Positions 1-6,319 are shown, counted from the first letter of the stretch. The stretch: DNA of 10,111 bases from Phycisphaerae bacterium (GCA_016794945.1 JAEUIX010000166.1:1-10111); one strand, 5' to 3'. Made by a program: numbers and translations. The notes: generated from the letters alone by a model not told the origin.

Positions 1-948
1 GGCCGAGCGGTACTGGTCGCCGATGTCCGGGCCCTGGCGGTTGAGCTGGGTGGGGTCGTGGAACTTGAAGAACGCGGCCAGAAGTTGGTCGTAGGAGATC
101 CGCGCGGGGTCGAACGTGACTTTCACGGTTTCGGCGTGCCCCGTCTCTTCGTAGCACACCTGCTTGTACGTCGGGTTCTTGGTTCGGCCGCCCATGTAGC
201 CGCTGACGGAGTCGATGACGCCCGGAAGCTGCTGGAAGCGGTCCTCGACGCCCCAGAAGCAGCCGCCGGCGAAGTAGGCGGTGGCCGCGGCGACCGGGCG
301 CGATGCCTCGGGCATCGGCTGGCCCTTCTCGACGAAGTCGAGCGAGGCGGAGTTGAGGCAGAAGCGCAGGCCGGTGGGGGGCGGGCCGTCTTCGAAGACG
401 TGGCCGAGGTGCCCATCGCAGCGTGCGCAGTTGATCTCGGTGCGGATCATGCCGTGGCTGGTGTCGCGGCGCGTGGCGACGTGCGCGGGGTCGAAGGGCT
501 TGAAGAACGAGGGCCAGCCGGTGCCCGAGTCGAACTTCGCGTCGGAGGCGAACAGCGGCAGTCCGCAGAGGCGGCAGACGTACGTGCCCTGCTTCTTGTT
601 GTCGAGCAGCGTGCCGCAGAACGGGCGCTCGGTGCCCTTGGAGAGGATCACCTCGGCCTCCTCCTTGGTCAGCTTCTTGGCCAGCTCATCGATGCGGGAC
701 TTGGACAACGGGGTGATGTCGTGCAGGCTCTTGGAGTAGGCGGGTGCTGCGGGCTTGGCGGCGGTGGTGGGCATGGAGGCGTCCGGCTTGGAATCGGCGG
801 GAGTGGGAGGGGTCGGAGTCATGGCCTGGACCGGCTGAGCCGAGGCTTCGGCGCTGCACGATCCGAACCAGCAGCCGGCGGGCTTGAACGCGGCGAAGAC
901 GCCCGCGGCCAGCAGCGATGCGGTGAGTGCCAACGAAAGCGGTTTCAT
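1..948 (-). CDS. msrBA: Exported bifunctional methionine sulfoxide reductase MsrB-MsrA, 3' end cut off by the window edge
   Basis: The protein reduces methionine sulfoxide in oxidised proteins: the MsrB half acts on the R form and the MsrA half on the S form. Translation from ATG at 948 gives 316 residues with no stop before the edge. Residues 1-21 are a hydrophobic export signal or anchor; C26 follows PAG, a poor lipobox, so lipoprotein status is doubtful. A Pro/Ala-rich linker fills ~35-70. The MsrB domain (~75-205) has zinc ligands C125, C128, C174 and C177 and catalytic C197 in RFCLNSAS; C111 (PFCG) may be its resolving Cys. The MsrA domain starts ~220 with catalytic C230 in GGCFWG, then GYMGG, TGHAE and [10 protein letters not shown]. 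The last ~50 residues, expected to carry the MsrA resolving Cys, lie outside. A GGAG lies 8 bases before the ATG. Location suggests repair of envelope proteins. Family assignment is very secure. Confidence 0.96.
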   Translation of the reverse strand, partial: MKPLSLALTASLLAAGVFAAFKPAGCWFGSCSAEASAQPVQAMTPTPPTPADSKPDASMPTTAAKPAAPAYSKSLHDITPLSKSRIDELAKKLTKEEAEVILSKGTERPFCGTLLDNKKQGTYVCRLCGLPLFASDAKFDSGTGWPSFFKPFDPAHVATRRDTSHGMIRTEINCARCDGHLGHVFEDGPPPTGLRFCLNSASLDFVEKGQPMPEASRPVAAATAYFAGGCFWGVEDRFQQLPGVIDSVSGYMGGRTKNPTYKQVCYEETGHAETVKVTFDPARISYDQLLAAFFKFHDPTQLNRQGPDIGDQYRSA

Positions 949-1189
949 ACGAGTCGCTCCGGTGGGGAGTGGCGATCAGGGCTGAATCCTGAAACGGCCG
1001 CAAGTGGTTGGATGCCGGTTCGGAGGCATGGGGCTCGCGCGGGCCACCGGCCGCGGCGACCCGGGATCGGGGTGAGTCTACGACCCTGCGTCGGCCCGAG
1101 TTCGGCCCGGGACCCCGCGTTGGGGGAGGGGCCGGCGCGGCGCGCCTATGCCGGACATAGGGGCTGGCGGATCATCCGCGAGGTGCGCC
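949..1189. other. Upstream region of msrBA, no intact gene
   Basis: Together with the relic that follows, this forms a ~390-base stretch without an intact gene, from the msrBA start to the desaturase stop. It should carry the msrBA promoter, but I see no convincing -35/-10 pair on either strand. The only distinct structure is a short inverted repeat at 1145-1161. No tRNA, ncRNA motif or repeat array is apparent. Confidence 0.5.
1145..1161. repeat. Short perfect inverted repeat (6-bp arms) upstream of the tryptophanase relic
   Basis: CCTATG at 1145-1150 is matched by CATAGG at 1156-1161 around a 5-base spacer. It sits about 30 bases before the presumed old start of the tryptophanase-like relic, so it could be a leftover operator. 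A 6-bp palindrome is also expected by chance at this length, so no function is claimed. Confidence 0.25.
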
Positions 1190-1361
1190 CTGAAGACCAT
1201 CATCGAGCCGTTCCCCCGCGTCGGGCGTACACGCAGAGCCACATGGACTCCGTGGCCGAGGCGTGCGCAATCCGCTGGCCCGTCGATCGTCGCTGCGCGG
1301 GCTGCGGATCGTCGAGGCGCCGGACGTGCCGCGGCACTTCACGGCGAAGTTTCAGGATCTG
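1190..1361 (+). pseudogene. Relic of a tryptophanase / tyrosine phenol-lyase gene: start joined to C-terminus by a large internal deletion, plus a -1 frameshift
   Basis: The intact enzyme is a PLP-dependent lyase of ~460 residues that splits tryptophan to indole (or tyrosine to phenol), pyruvate and ammonia. Codons 1216-1263 read PRRAYTQSHMDSVAEA. In the next frame, 1266-1361 reads from RNPLARRSSLRGLRIVEA to RHFTAKFQDL. These match, in order, the C-terminus of E. coli TnaA as I remember it (IPRATYTQTHMD ... LRHFTAKLKEV). From HMD to the residue before [PL]RHFTAK there are 80 bases here against 27 codons (81 bases) in TnaA and Citrobacter TPL, so one base has been lost near 1264. At 1190-1213 another frame reads LKTIIEPF, resembling the family's N-terminal EPF segment. 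It begins with CTG and lies 6 bases after GAGG (1180-1183), so the original start may have mutated. About 400 central codons, including the PLP lysine, are missing. The C-terminal match is strong; the N-terminal piece is less certain. Confidence 0.82.
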
Positions 1362-2328
1362 CAGCGGTCCCGGCCGTCGACAGCGCCGCCATGCGCTCGG
1401 GCGAGGGCAGTCGCACCTGGTGAGCCAGGCCGACGGCCTGCATGGCGCGGATCACCAGCCAGGAGAGGTCGAACTGCCACCACGCCAGGCCGTGGCGCGC
1501 CGACGTCGGGAATGCGTGGTGGTTGTTGTGCCAGCCCTCGCCCAGGGCCAGCACGCCGAAGATCGGGTTGTTGCGGCTCTCGTCGTGGCTCCGGTACGAC
1601 TGCGAGCCCCAGAGGTGGCAGGCGGAGTTGACGCTCCAGGTGATGTGGTGCACCACGAGGATGCGCACCAGACCGCCCCAGAGCACGCCCAGCACGCCGC
1701 CCCAGACCGTGCCGGTCACGGCCCAGGCGATCAGCCCCGGCAGCAGCAGGCCCAAGGCGATCCATAGCCACCAGTACCGGTCTACGAACCGGATGAGCGG
1801 ATCGCGACGAAGGTCGGCGGTATAACGGGCCGAGGCGCCGCTGTTGGGCCGCGCCATGACGATCCAGCCCACGTGGGCGTGCAGCCAGCCCCGCAGCACG
1901 CCGAGCAGCCCCGCCGAACGGCCGAAGTTGGGCGAGTGCGGGTCGAGTTCATCGTCGGAGTGCTGGTGGTGCTTGCGGTGCACGCCGACCCACGTCAGCA
2001 GTGGACCCTCCGCGGCCATCGAGCCGACGATGCCCCAGAAGAGCATCATCCAGCGCGGGGTGGCGAACGCCTTGTGGGTGAACAGGCGGTGGTACCCGAT
2101 GGTGATGCCCAGGCCGGTGAAGATGTACCCGCCGCCGAGCAGGGCCAGGTGGATCCAATCGATGCCCGGGCCCCACAGCAGCACGATCGACGCGATCAGG
2201 CCGAGCAGGGGCACCGCGATGAAGAAGCCGTACATGATGCGCACGGCCATGGGCGCGGCTTGCGGAAGGTGGCTCGCCGCGTCAACGTGAGCGGTCGTGG
2301 CGACGGGGGCGACGGACAGTTGTGTCAT
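1339..2328 (-). CDS. Membrane fatty acyl-CoA desaturase (stearoyl-CoA delta-9 desaturase type)
   Basis: This is a di-iron integral-membrane desaturase that introduces a cis double bond into saturated acyl chains, typically to adjust membrane fluidity. The 329-residue protein has all three histidine boxes: HRLFTH at 80-85, HRKHH at 117-121 and HNNHH at 267-271. It also has NSACH (234-238), which carries another conserved iron ligand. Hydrophobic segments lie near 33-52, 58-77, 93-106, 185-206 and 207-228. Length is normal for bacterial DesC-like enzymes. I chose ATG 2328 because GAGG lies ~8 bases upstream and the protein starts just before the first membrane segment; the frame stays open to 2661, but those extra 111 codons resemble nothing. 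The last ~11 codons fall in the ancient coding region of the tryptophanase relic on the opposite strand, so the C-terminal tail is probably a secondary extension. Catalytic class is secure; exact substrate and position of desaturation are not. Confidence 0.95.
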   Translation of the reverse strand: MTQLSVAPVATTAHVDAASHLPQAAPMAVRIMYGFFIAVPLLGLIASIVLLWGPGIDWIHLALLGGGYIFTGLGITIGYHRLFTHKAFATPRWMMLFWGIVGSMAAEGPLLTWVGVHRKHHQHSDDELDPHSPNFGRSAGLLGVLRGWLHAHVGWIVMARPNSGASARYTADLRRDPLIRFVDRYWWLWIALGLLLPGLIAWAVTGTVWGGVLGVLWGGLVRILVVHHITWSVNSACHLWGSQSYRSHDESRNNPIFGVLALGEGWHNNHHAFPTSARHGLAWWQFDLSWLVIRAMQAVGLAHQVRLPSPERMAALSTAGTAADPETSP

Positions 2329-2569
2329 GGAGCGCCTCGATAGAGCCGTGGCCGCGCGGAACGCGACCCGGACCACCACCGCCGCCGAAGGGGCGCGGCG
2401 GGCATGTACGCATGCCGTCAACGCTCCAGGGTTCTCCCCAGTATACGCGCGGCAAGTGTTCCAAGTTCGTTTGGGGGACCGAGAGAGGGGAAAAGTCCCT
2501 TCGGGCGGCTCACCGCGGGGATCGACCCTGCGCCGTGCACCGCCGTGCGGGATGATCCAGGAGCCGATC
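2329..2569. other. Divergent intergenic region between the desaturase and the membrane-protein gene
   Basis: These 241 bases separate two divergent starts and must hold promoters for both. On the - strand there is a -10-like TATACT at 2440-2445 (see separate entry). The implied desaturase leader contains two small hairpins: GGCATG/CATGCC around 4 bases at 2401-2416, and a CCGCCG/CGGCGG pair just downstream on that strand (within 2380-2401). No clear promoter is visible for the + strand gene. No small gene or known riboswitch is recognised. Confidence 0.5.
2440..2445 (-). promoter_or_regulatory. Possible -10 element for the desaturase gene
   Basis: The - strand reads TATACT, one mismatch from TATAAT, in an otherwise very GC-rich stretch, and would start transcription near 2433. 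This gives a ~105-base leader before ATG 2328. No good -35 is seen at standard spacing (AACTTG at 16 bases is the nearest), so the call is weak. Confidence 0.3.
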
Positions 2570-3139
2570 ATGGTTGAACTGACGTCGCTGTGGATGCCCA
2601 TCCTGGTCAGTGCGGTGCTGGTGTTCTTCGCCAGCAGCATCATCTGGATGGCGCTGCCCATTCACAAGAAGGACTACCTGCCGCTCGGCGCGGCGGAGGG
2701 GCCGGTGATCGAAGCGCTGCGGGCGGCCGGGCTCGCGGGCAGGTCGGCTCAGTACATGCTCCCGGCGTGCGACCCGCACGCGCTGAAGGACCCGTCGGCG
2801 ATGGAGCGGTTCAAGCAGGGACCCTGGGGCGTGATCTCGATCTCGAGCAAGGCGCCGAACATGGGGTCGATGCTCGGGCTGTGGATGGTGAATCTGGTGC
2901 TGGTGTCGCTGTTCGTGGGCTACCTGGCCAGCCATGCCTGCAAGCCCGGTGAGGCCTACCTGAGCGTGTTCCGAATCGCGGGCACCGCCGCGTTCCTGGC
3001 GCACGGCGGCAACGCGATGTGCGACAGCATCTGGCGCGGGCGGCCGTGGTCGCACCTGCCCGGGGCGCTGTTCGACGCCGTGGTGTACGCCCTGCTGACG
3101 GCGGGCGCGTTCGCGTGGCTCTGGCCCAAGGCGGTGTGA
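2570..3139 (+). CDS. Conserved four-helix membrane protein of unknown function
   Basis: The protein has 189 residues and probably four transmembrane segments at ~7-29, 99-121, 133-151 and 167-186. A soluble loop of ~70 residues lies between the first two. Features that look conserved from memory of similar unnamed proteins in Planctomycetota and other environmental bacteria are ASSIIWMALPIHKKDY (21-36), the loop motif with YMLPACDP (62-69), KQGPWG (82-87), FRIAGTAAF (134-142), CDSIWRGRPW (151-160) and a terminal FAWLWP. There are no obvious catalytic or metal-binding clusters. ATG 2570 is preferred because AGGAG (2558-2562) lies 7 bases upstream; an in-frame ATG at 2552 is less well placed. 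It is transcribed alone, towards a hairpin at 3157-3191. I cannot name a function; being a genuine gene is well supported by family resemblance and clean topology. Confidence 0.88.
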   Translation: MVELTSLWMPILVSAVLVFFASSIIWMALPIHKKDYLPLGAAEGPVIEALRAAGLAGRSAQYMLPACDPHALKDPSAMERFKQGPWGVISISSKAPNMGSMLGLWMVNLVLVSLFVGYLASHACKPGEAYLSVFRIAGTAAFLAHGGNAMCDSIWRGRPWSHLPGALFDAVVYALLTAGAFAWLWPKAV

Positions 3140-3156
3140 GGACGAGCGGACATACG

Positions 3157-3191
3157 CCCCCGACCCGTCGGCGCGGCCGACGGGTCGGGGG
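3157..3191. terminator. Strong perfect hairpin between convergent genes, probable bidirectional terminator
   Basis: A 16-base arm (3157-3172, CCCCCGACCCGTCGGC) is repeated as its exact reverse complement at 3176-3191 around a 3-base loop. It lies 18 bases after the stop of the membrane-protein gene and 25 bases from the stop of the facing - strand gene, the right place to end both transcripts. Neither side has a T tract, so it is not a textbook intrinsic terminator. It may act as a U-less terminator or as a 3' RNA-stabilising stem. Confidence 0.75.
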
Positions 3192-3216
3192 TCGATCATG
3201 CTCACCCGCGGAAGGC

Positions 3217-3549
3217 CTACTTGCCTTTGCCCTTGCCTCCGCCGCCTCCGCCGCCGCTCGGAGCGGGACCTCCCGGTGCGGGCTCCTTGTCGGGTTGCTT
3301 GCCGTGCTGGCCGTCGGGGCCCTTGGACTTGTCGCCGTCGGCGCCCTTGTCAGCTTCGGCGGACGCGACGAAGGTGATGCTGTTGCCACTGACGTTCCAG
3401 AGGTACGCCTTGCGCCCATCGGCGCTGGCGGTCACGTGGGAATCGCCCACGGTCATCGCGCGGCCGACGCCGAAGGCGGCGGCGATCAGCAGAAGGCCGC
3501 CGGCGCCGGCGACGACGCCTCGAACGAACGGTGACGAGGTACGATGCAT
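3217..3549 (-). CDS. Small exported or membrane-anchored protein with a Gly/Lys-rich tail, function unknown
   Basis: The protein is 110 residues long. A single hydrophobic segment at ~9-29, after a positively charged start (MHRTSSPFVR), suggests a signal peptide or N-terminal anchor. A short region (~33-63) with SHVTASADGRKAYLWNVSG looks folded and beta-rich. After residue ~66 the chain becomes low complexity: D/K/G-rich, then Pro/Gly-rich, ending in eight consecutive Gly and (KG)-type repeats. ATG 3549 is supported by a strong AAAGGAGG with 7 bases between it and the start codon. The frame is open further upstream, but that part would overlap the cupin promoter region. I do not recognise a family. 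The gene converges on the membrane-protein gene and diverges from the cupin. Confidence 0.75.
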   Translation of the reverse strand: MHRTSSPFVRGVVAGAGGLLLIAAAFGVGRAMTVGDSHVTASADGRKAYLWNVSGNSITFVASAEADKGADGDKSKGPDGQHGKQPDKEPAPGGPAPSGGGGGGGKGKGK

Positions 3550-3654
3550 GGTGGAGCCTCCTTTGGCGCGGGCGACAGGCCGGCGCACGGGCGGTGCAAT
3601 GTCGCAGCGTACCGGCGCGGCCGACCAGGAGGGGCTGACGCCGAGGAGAAGGGC

Positions 3655-3670
3655 TCCCCCGGGTGGGGGA
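3655..3670 (+). promoter_or_regulatory. Hairpin just before the cupin ribosome binding site
   Basis: TCCCCC at 3655-3660 pairs with GGGGGA at 3665-3670 around GGGT. The GGAGG ribosome site of the cupin gene begins at 3674. The stem could tune translation, but C/G-run palindromes are common in this composition. Confidence 0.25.
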
Positions 3671-3687
3671 AACGGAGGAACCGAGCG

Positions 3688-4173
3688 ATGCAACAGGAAC
3701 AGTCCCGAGGCCCGGTCCTGCCGCGCACATTGAGGCCGGACGAGGGCGAGCGGATCGAGTTCATGGGCGAAAAGGTGCGCGTGCTGGCCGACGGCGCGGC
3801 GACGGGCGGGCGCTGTTTCATCTTCGTCGAAACCAGCGCGCCGGGGTTCGGCCCGCCGCTGCACAGGCACGGGGTGGACGACGAGTTCTTCTTCGTGCTC
3901 GAGGGGCGGTACCGGTTCGTGATGGACGGGCGCGAGTTCGTGGCCGAGCCGGGGGCATTCGTTGCGGCGCCGCGAGGGTCGCTGCACGGGTTCGTGAACG
4001 CGGGGCCGGGGCCGGGGCGGATGCTGGTGATCACCTCGCCGGCGGGGCTGGAAGGCCCGTTCCGCGAGAGCCAGGCCGCCGAGCGGCGCGGTCCGCTGAC
4101 GCCCGACGTGCTGACGGCGATCTTCGGGAAGTTCAACCTGACGTTCGAAGGGCCGCCCGTGGCGACCGCCTGA
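3688..4173 (+). CDS. Single-domain cupin protein (cupin_2 / quercetin-dioxygenase-like)
   Basis: The 161-residue protein is a small beta-barrel cupin. Motif 1 runs from GFGPPLHRH (53-61) to FVLEG (69-73), giving metal ligands H59, H61 and E66. Motif 2 is PGAFVAAPRGSLHGFVN (88-104), giving the fourth ligand H100. A bound divalent metal is therefore likely. Cupins of this size include dioxygenases, isomerases and sugar-binding proteins, so the substrate cannot be stated. ATG 3688 is chosen because GGAGG (3674-3678) is 9 bases upstream and the protein then has ordinary family length; the frame upstream to 3544 is non-coding in character. Only 22 bases separate it from the next gene, so the two are probably co-transcribed. 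Confidence 0.92.
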   Translation: MQQEQSRGPVLPRTLRPDEGERIEFMGEKVRVLADGAATGGRCFIFVETSAPGFGPPLHRHGVDDEFFFVLEGRYRFVMDGREFVAEPGAFVAAPRGSLHGFVNAGPGPGRMLVITSPAGLEGPFRESQAAERRGPLTPDVLTAIFGKFNLTFEGPPVATA

Positions 4174-4195
4174 GCCCGCGAACTAGGATTGAGGC

Positions 4196-4777
4196 ATGCA
4201 GGACACTGTGGCACGAATGCGTCGTGTTTCGAGGTGGGCGGGGGTTGCCGTGTTGGCCGCGGCGGGCGGGGGGTGTGCGACCGGCGGCGACGGCGGTCCG
4301 CCGCCGGCGCCCGCGCCGGCGCTGCCGGAGAGCGCTCGACCCGCGGCGGCGCTGGCGGACCTTGCGTTCCTGACCGGGCGGTGGGTGGGGGTGAACCCCA
4401 ACGGGACGGTGAACGACGAGATGTGGACGCCGCCACGGGGCAACTCGATGGCGGCGCTGTTCCGCCAGGTGCGCCGGGACGGCAAGCCCGCGCTGCACGA
4501 GGTGTCGCTCATCACGGCCGAGCCGGAGGGCGTGGTGCTGCGGCTGCGGCACCTGCACGCTCTGCTGGAGGTTCCGGAGCGACGGCGGGAAATCTCGAAC
4601 TTCCGGCTGGTGTCGGCAGGGGGGAACCGATGCGAGTTCGCCGGCACGGGAGCCTCGGCGCAGGTCGTGAGCGTGGTGTACAGGTTGGACGGGCCGGAGA
4701 CGCTGGTGGTCGAGGTCGCGTTCGCGCCCGAATCGAAGGAGCAGGGCTACACGATGCGGTACCGGCGCGAGCGCTGA
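4196..4777 (+). CDS. Probable lipoprotein with a DUF6265-like domain
   Basis: The protein has 193 residues. The N-terminus (MRRVSRWAGVAVLAAAGGGC, residues 8-27) is a signal sequence ending in Cys27; GGG before the Cys is not an ideal lipobox, but charge, hydrophobic core and position fit a lipoprotein. A Pro/Ala linker follows to ~48. The rest (LAFLTGRWVG at 56-65, DEMWTPPRGNSM at 74-85, RQVRRDGKPALHE at 90-102, then VVLRLRHLH at 113-121) resembles the DUF6265 family of small beta-barrel, lipocalin-like proteins of unknown role. A start at residue 8 (ATG 4217) is a real alternative: the first ATG has AGGA 7 bases upstream, while the second has only weak pairing. Likely co-transcribed with the cupin 22 bases upstream. 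Confidence 0.85.
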   Translation: MQDTVARMRRVSRWAGVAVLAAAGGGCATGGDGGPPPAPAPALPESARPAAALADLAFLTGRWVGVNPNGTVNDEMWTPPRGNSMAALFRQVRRDGKPALHEVSLITAEPEGVVLRLRHLHALLEVPERRREISNFRLVSAGGNRCEFAGTGASAQVVSVVYRLDGPETLVVEVAFAPESKEQGYTMRYRRER

Positions 4778-4885
4778 GACGGGCGGACGCCGGCCACACG
4801 CGGGCCCTGCGGCGAAACGCGGGCCGACGAGGTCGCGTCGCGCCGCCGCTTCGTGGATGATCCAGCCGCGGGCCCGATCCTCGCT
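4778..4885. other. Convergent intergenic spacer
   Basis: These 108 bases separate the lipoprotein gene from the facing zinc-ribbon gene. Direct copies of CGCGGGCC occur in it, but I find no strong hairpin or T tract. No gene is visible. Confidence 0.4.
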
Positions 4886-5227
4886 TCAGAAATCGAACAG
4901 TTCGCGCCAGATGCTCTTCTTGCGGTACGGCTGTCCCTGCTGCTGGTACCTGTAGCCGTACTTGCTGTCGTCGTTGGAATCGTCGTCCGACGGGTGCCGT
5001 CGCGGCGTCGGGTGGGGGTGCACATGCTGCTGGGGCACGGCCGATTGAACCTGCGCGGACGGGGGCGGCGCCCCCGAGCCCCGCTCCTCCGCCGAGGCTC
5101 GCTGGATGATCTTGTCCAGTTCCCCGCGATCGAGCCAGATGCCGCGGCACTTGGGGCAGTAGTCCACCTCCACGCCCGCGCGCTCGGTCATCATCAGGTC
5201 CGCCGTCGTACATGCAGGGCACTTCAT
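4886..5227 (-). CDS. Small zinc-ribbon protein of the zf-TFIIB family
   Basis: The protein has 113 residues. Its N-terminal ~45 residues form a TFIIB-like zinc ribbon with ligands C3, C6, C24 and C27, followed by the family signature RGIWLDRGELDKII (28-41). The middle (~50-100) is low-complexity, rich in Pro, His, Asp, Gln and Tyr. The protein ends with KKSIWRELFDF, a basic/aromatic end that recurs in other members as I remember them. The biochemical role of this widespread family is unknown; it is not a transcription initiation factor by context. ATG 5227 is chosen because it starts right at the zinc ribbon (MKCPAC) with GGAG about 10 bases upstream; in-frame starts further up to 5341 add unrelated residues. 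It lies 141 bases after the GNAT-VOC gene on the same strand. Confidence 0.9.
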   Translation of the reverse strand: MKCPACTTADLMMTERAGVEVDYCPKCRGIWLDRGELDKIIQRASAEERGSGAPPPSAQVQSAVPQQHVHPHPTPRRHPSDDDSNDDSKYGYRYQQQGQPYRKKSIWRELFDF

Positions 5228-5280
5228 CTGGCTTTGCTCCGTTCGCACTTCTCCGCTCGACCGGGACAACCGGATTCCGG

Positions 5281-5298
5281 GATCGTGCCCGTACGATC
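5281..5298. repeat. Short inverted repeat upstream of the zinc-ribbon gene
   Basis: GATCGT (5281-5286) and ACGATC (5293-5298) form a perfect 6-bp inverted repeat with a 6-base spacer, about 55 bases before the zinc-ribbon start. It could be an operator half-site pair or the end of the upstream transcript; nothing else supports either reading. Confidence 0.2.
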
Positions 5299-5368
5299 GG
5301 CGGCCGCGCCTTGTTCGAACGGTATCCCGAGTGGAACGCACCGGTTCGCGTGCGCCGGTCGTCGCGGA

Positions 5369-6319
5369 TCAAGGTTGTTCGTAGAGCTCGATGGGCAGGT
5401 CGTCGGGGTCTCGGATGAAGGTGAAGCGCCGGCCGGTGTGCTCGTCGGTTCGGACGGGCTCGGCGGCGACGCCAAAGGACGCCAGGCGCGCCAGTTCGGC
5501 GTCGATGTTCGAGACGGCCAGTGCCAGGTGGCGGAGCCCGCACGCCTCAGGCCGGGTGGGGCGAGGGGGCGGGTCGGGGAAGCTGAAGAGCTCGATCTGC
5601 ACGCCGTCCTGCAATGCGAGGTCCAGCTTGTGCGAACGTCGGTCGGGACGGAACGACTCGCGGACGGTGCGCAGGCCCAGCACGCGGGTGTAGAAGTCGC
5701 GCGATCGCGGGAAGTCGGAGCAGATGATCGCGACGTGGTGCAGACGGCACGGGGAAGCCGGCGGCGGGTCTGCGTGCGAACGTTCGGCCAGGGCCTTGAA
5801 GAACAGGGCGTCGTCGTGCAGGGCCTGCCCGTCGGGGTCCAGCGCGAAGCCGGGGATGCGGCCGACGAACGTCCAGCCCAGCGCACGGTAGAGGCGATCG
5901 GCCGGCCCGTCGGCCTTGGCATCGAGGGTCAGGAGCGTGAAGCCGCGCTCGCGGGCGGCGTGCTCGATCTCGATCATGAGTCGGCGGGCCAGGCCGCGGC
6001 GTTGCACGGCGGGGTGCACGAGCACCTTGCAGACCTCGGCGCGGTGCGGCTGGTTGGGTGCCCAGGCGGGCTGGAGCTGCGCGGTGCCGACGATGCGGCC
6101 CGAGGCTCGATCGCGCGCGACGAGAACGACCGCCCGCTCGTGGAGCGCGACGATGGTGCCCCGCCACCAGGCGCGGGCCCGGTCATGGGCGAGCGGCGCC
6201 AGGAAACTCACGGCGGCGCCGGCGCTCACCGCTCCGACGAGCAGGTCCGCCAGGTCGTCCAGGTCCCCGGGCGCAGGTTCGGCCGGCAGCGGCTCGATGG
6301 CGATCGCGTCTGGTGACAT
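5369..6319 (-). CDS. Fusion of a GNAT acetyltransferase and a YaeR/GloA2-type VOC (glyoxalase-fold) domain
   Basis: One uninterrupted 316-residue frame carries two domains. Residues ~1-178 are a GNAT N-acetyltransferase: the acetyl-CoA motif A is VCKVLVHPAVQRRGLARRLM (96-115), followed by LLTLDAK (129-135) and RLYRALGWTFVG (142-153). Residues ~192-314 are a VOC-fold domain very close to E. coli YaeR: HHVAI (194-198), FYTRVLG (209-215), IELFSFP (242-248), RPTRPEACGLRHLA (253-266), RRFTFIRDPD (297-306) and ELYEQ (311-315). Probable metal ligands are H195, E243, H264 and E311. The linker is short (~179-191). YaeR-like proteins are annotated as lactoylglutathione-lyase-like without proven substrate, and the amine acetylated by the GNAT half is unknown. 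ATG 6319 lacks a good ribosome site, so the start is less certain than the domains. It follows thiC after 81 bases. Confidence 0.93.
   Translation of the reverse strand: MSPDAIAIEPLPAEPAPGDLDDLADLLVGAVSAGAAVSFLAPLAHDRARAWWRGTIVALHERAVVLVARDRASGRIVGTAQLQPAWAPNQPHRAEVCKVLVHPAVQRRGLARRLMIEIEHAARERGFTLLTLDAKADGPADRLYRALGWTFVGRIPGFALDPDGQALHDDALFFKALAERSHADPPPASPCRLHHVAIICSDFPRSRDFYTRVLGLRTVRESFRPDRRSHKLDLALQDGVQIELFSFPDPPPRPTRPEACGLRHLALAVSNIDAELARLASFGVAAEPVRTDEHTGRRFTFIRDPDDLPIELYEQP

Noticed and set aside
1148..1423. Possible intact small gene in the msrBA-desaturase spacer
   Set aside because: The frame mixes the relic's out-of-frame sequence; the recognisable lyase residues are split over two other frames.
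58..1767. A 569-codon open frame on the + strand across msrBA, the spacer and part of the desaturase
   Set aside because: It runs antisense to two well-identified genes and has no domain. Only the short part at 1216-1263 has meaning, as one frame of the tryptophanase relic.
2401..2416. GGCATG/CATGCC hairpin with a TACG loop as an RNA gene or terminator
   Set aside because: The stem is only 6 bp, has no T tract and no flanking extension. It is mentioned only as part of the desaturase leader.
2297..2569. N-terminal extension of the membrane-protein frame
   Set aside because: The added residues are Arg/Thr/Ala-rich and unlike the family. AGGAG before ATG 2570 marks the start at the first helix.
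2329..2661. N-terminal extension of the desaturase frame by 111 codons
   Set aside because: It would overlap the divergent membrane-protein gene, has no similarity to desaturases, and a good ribosome site and start exist at 2328.
4853..6316. A 487-codon open frame on the + strand over the zinc-ribbon and GNAT-VOC genes
   Set aside because: It is antisense to two genes with clear motifs and has low-complexity composition without family resemblance.
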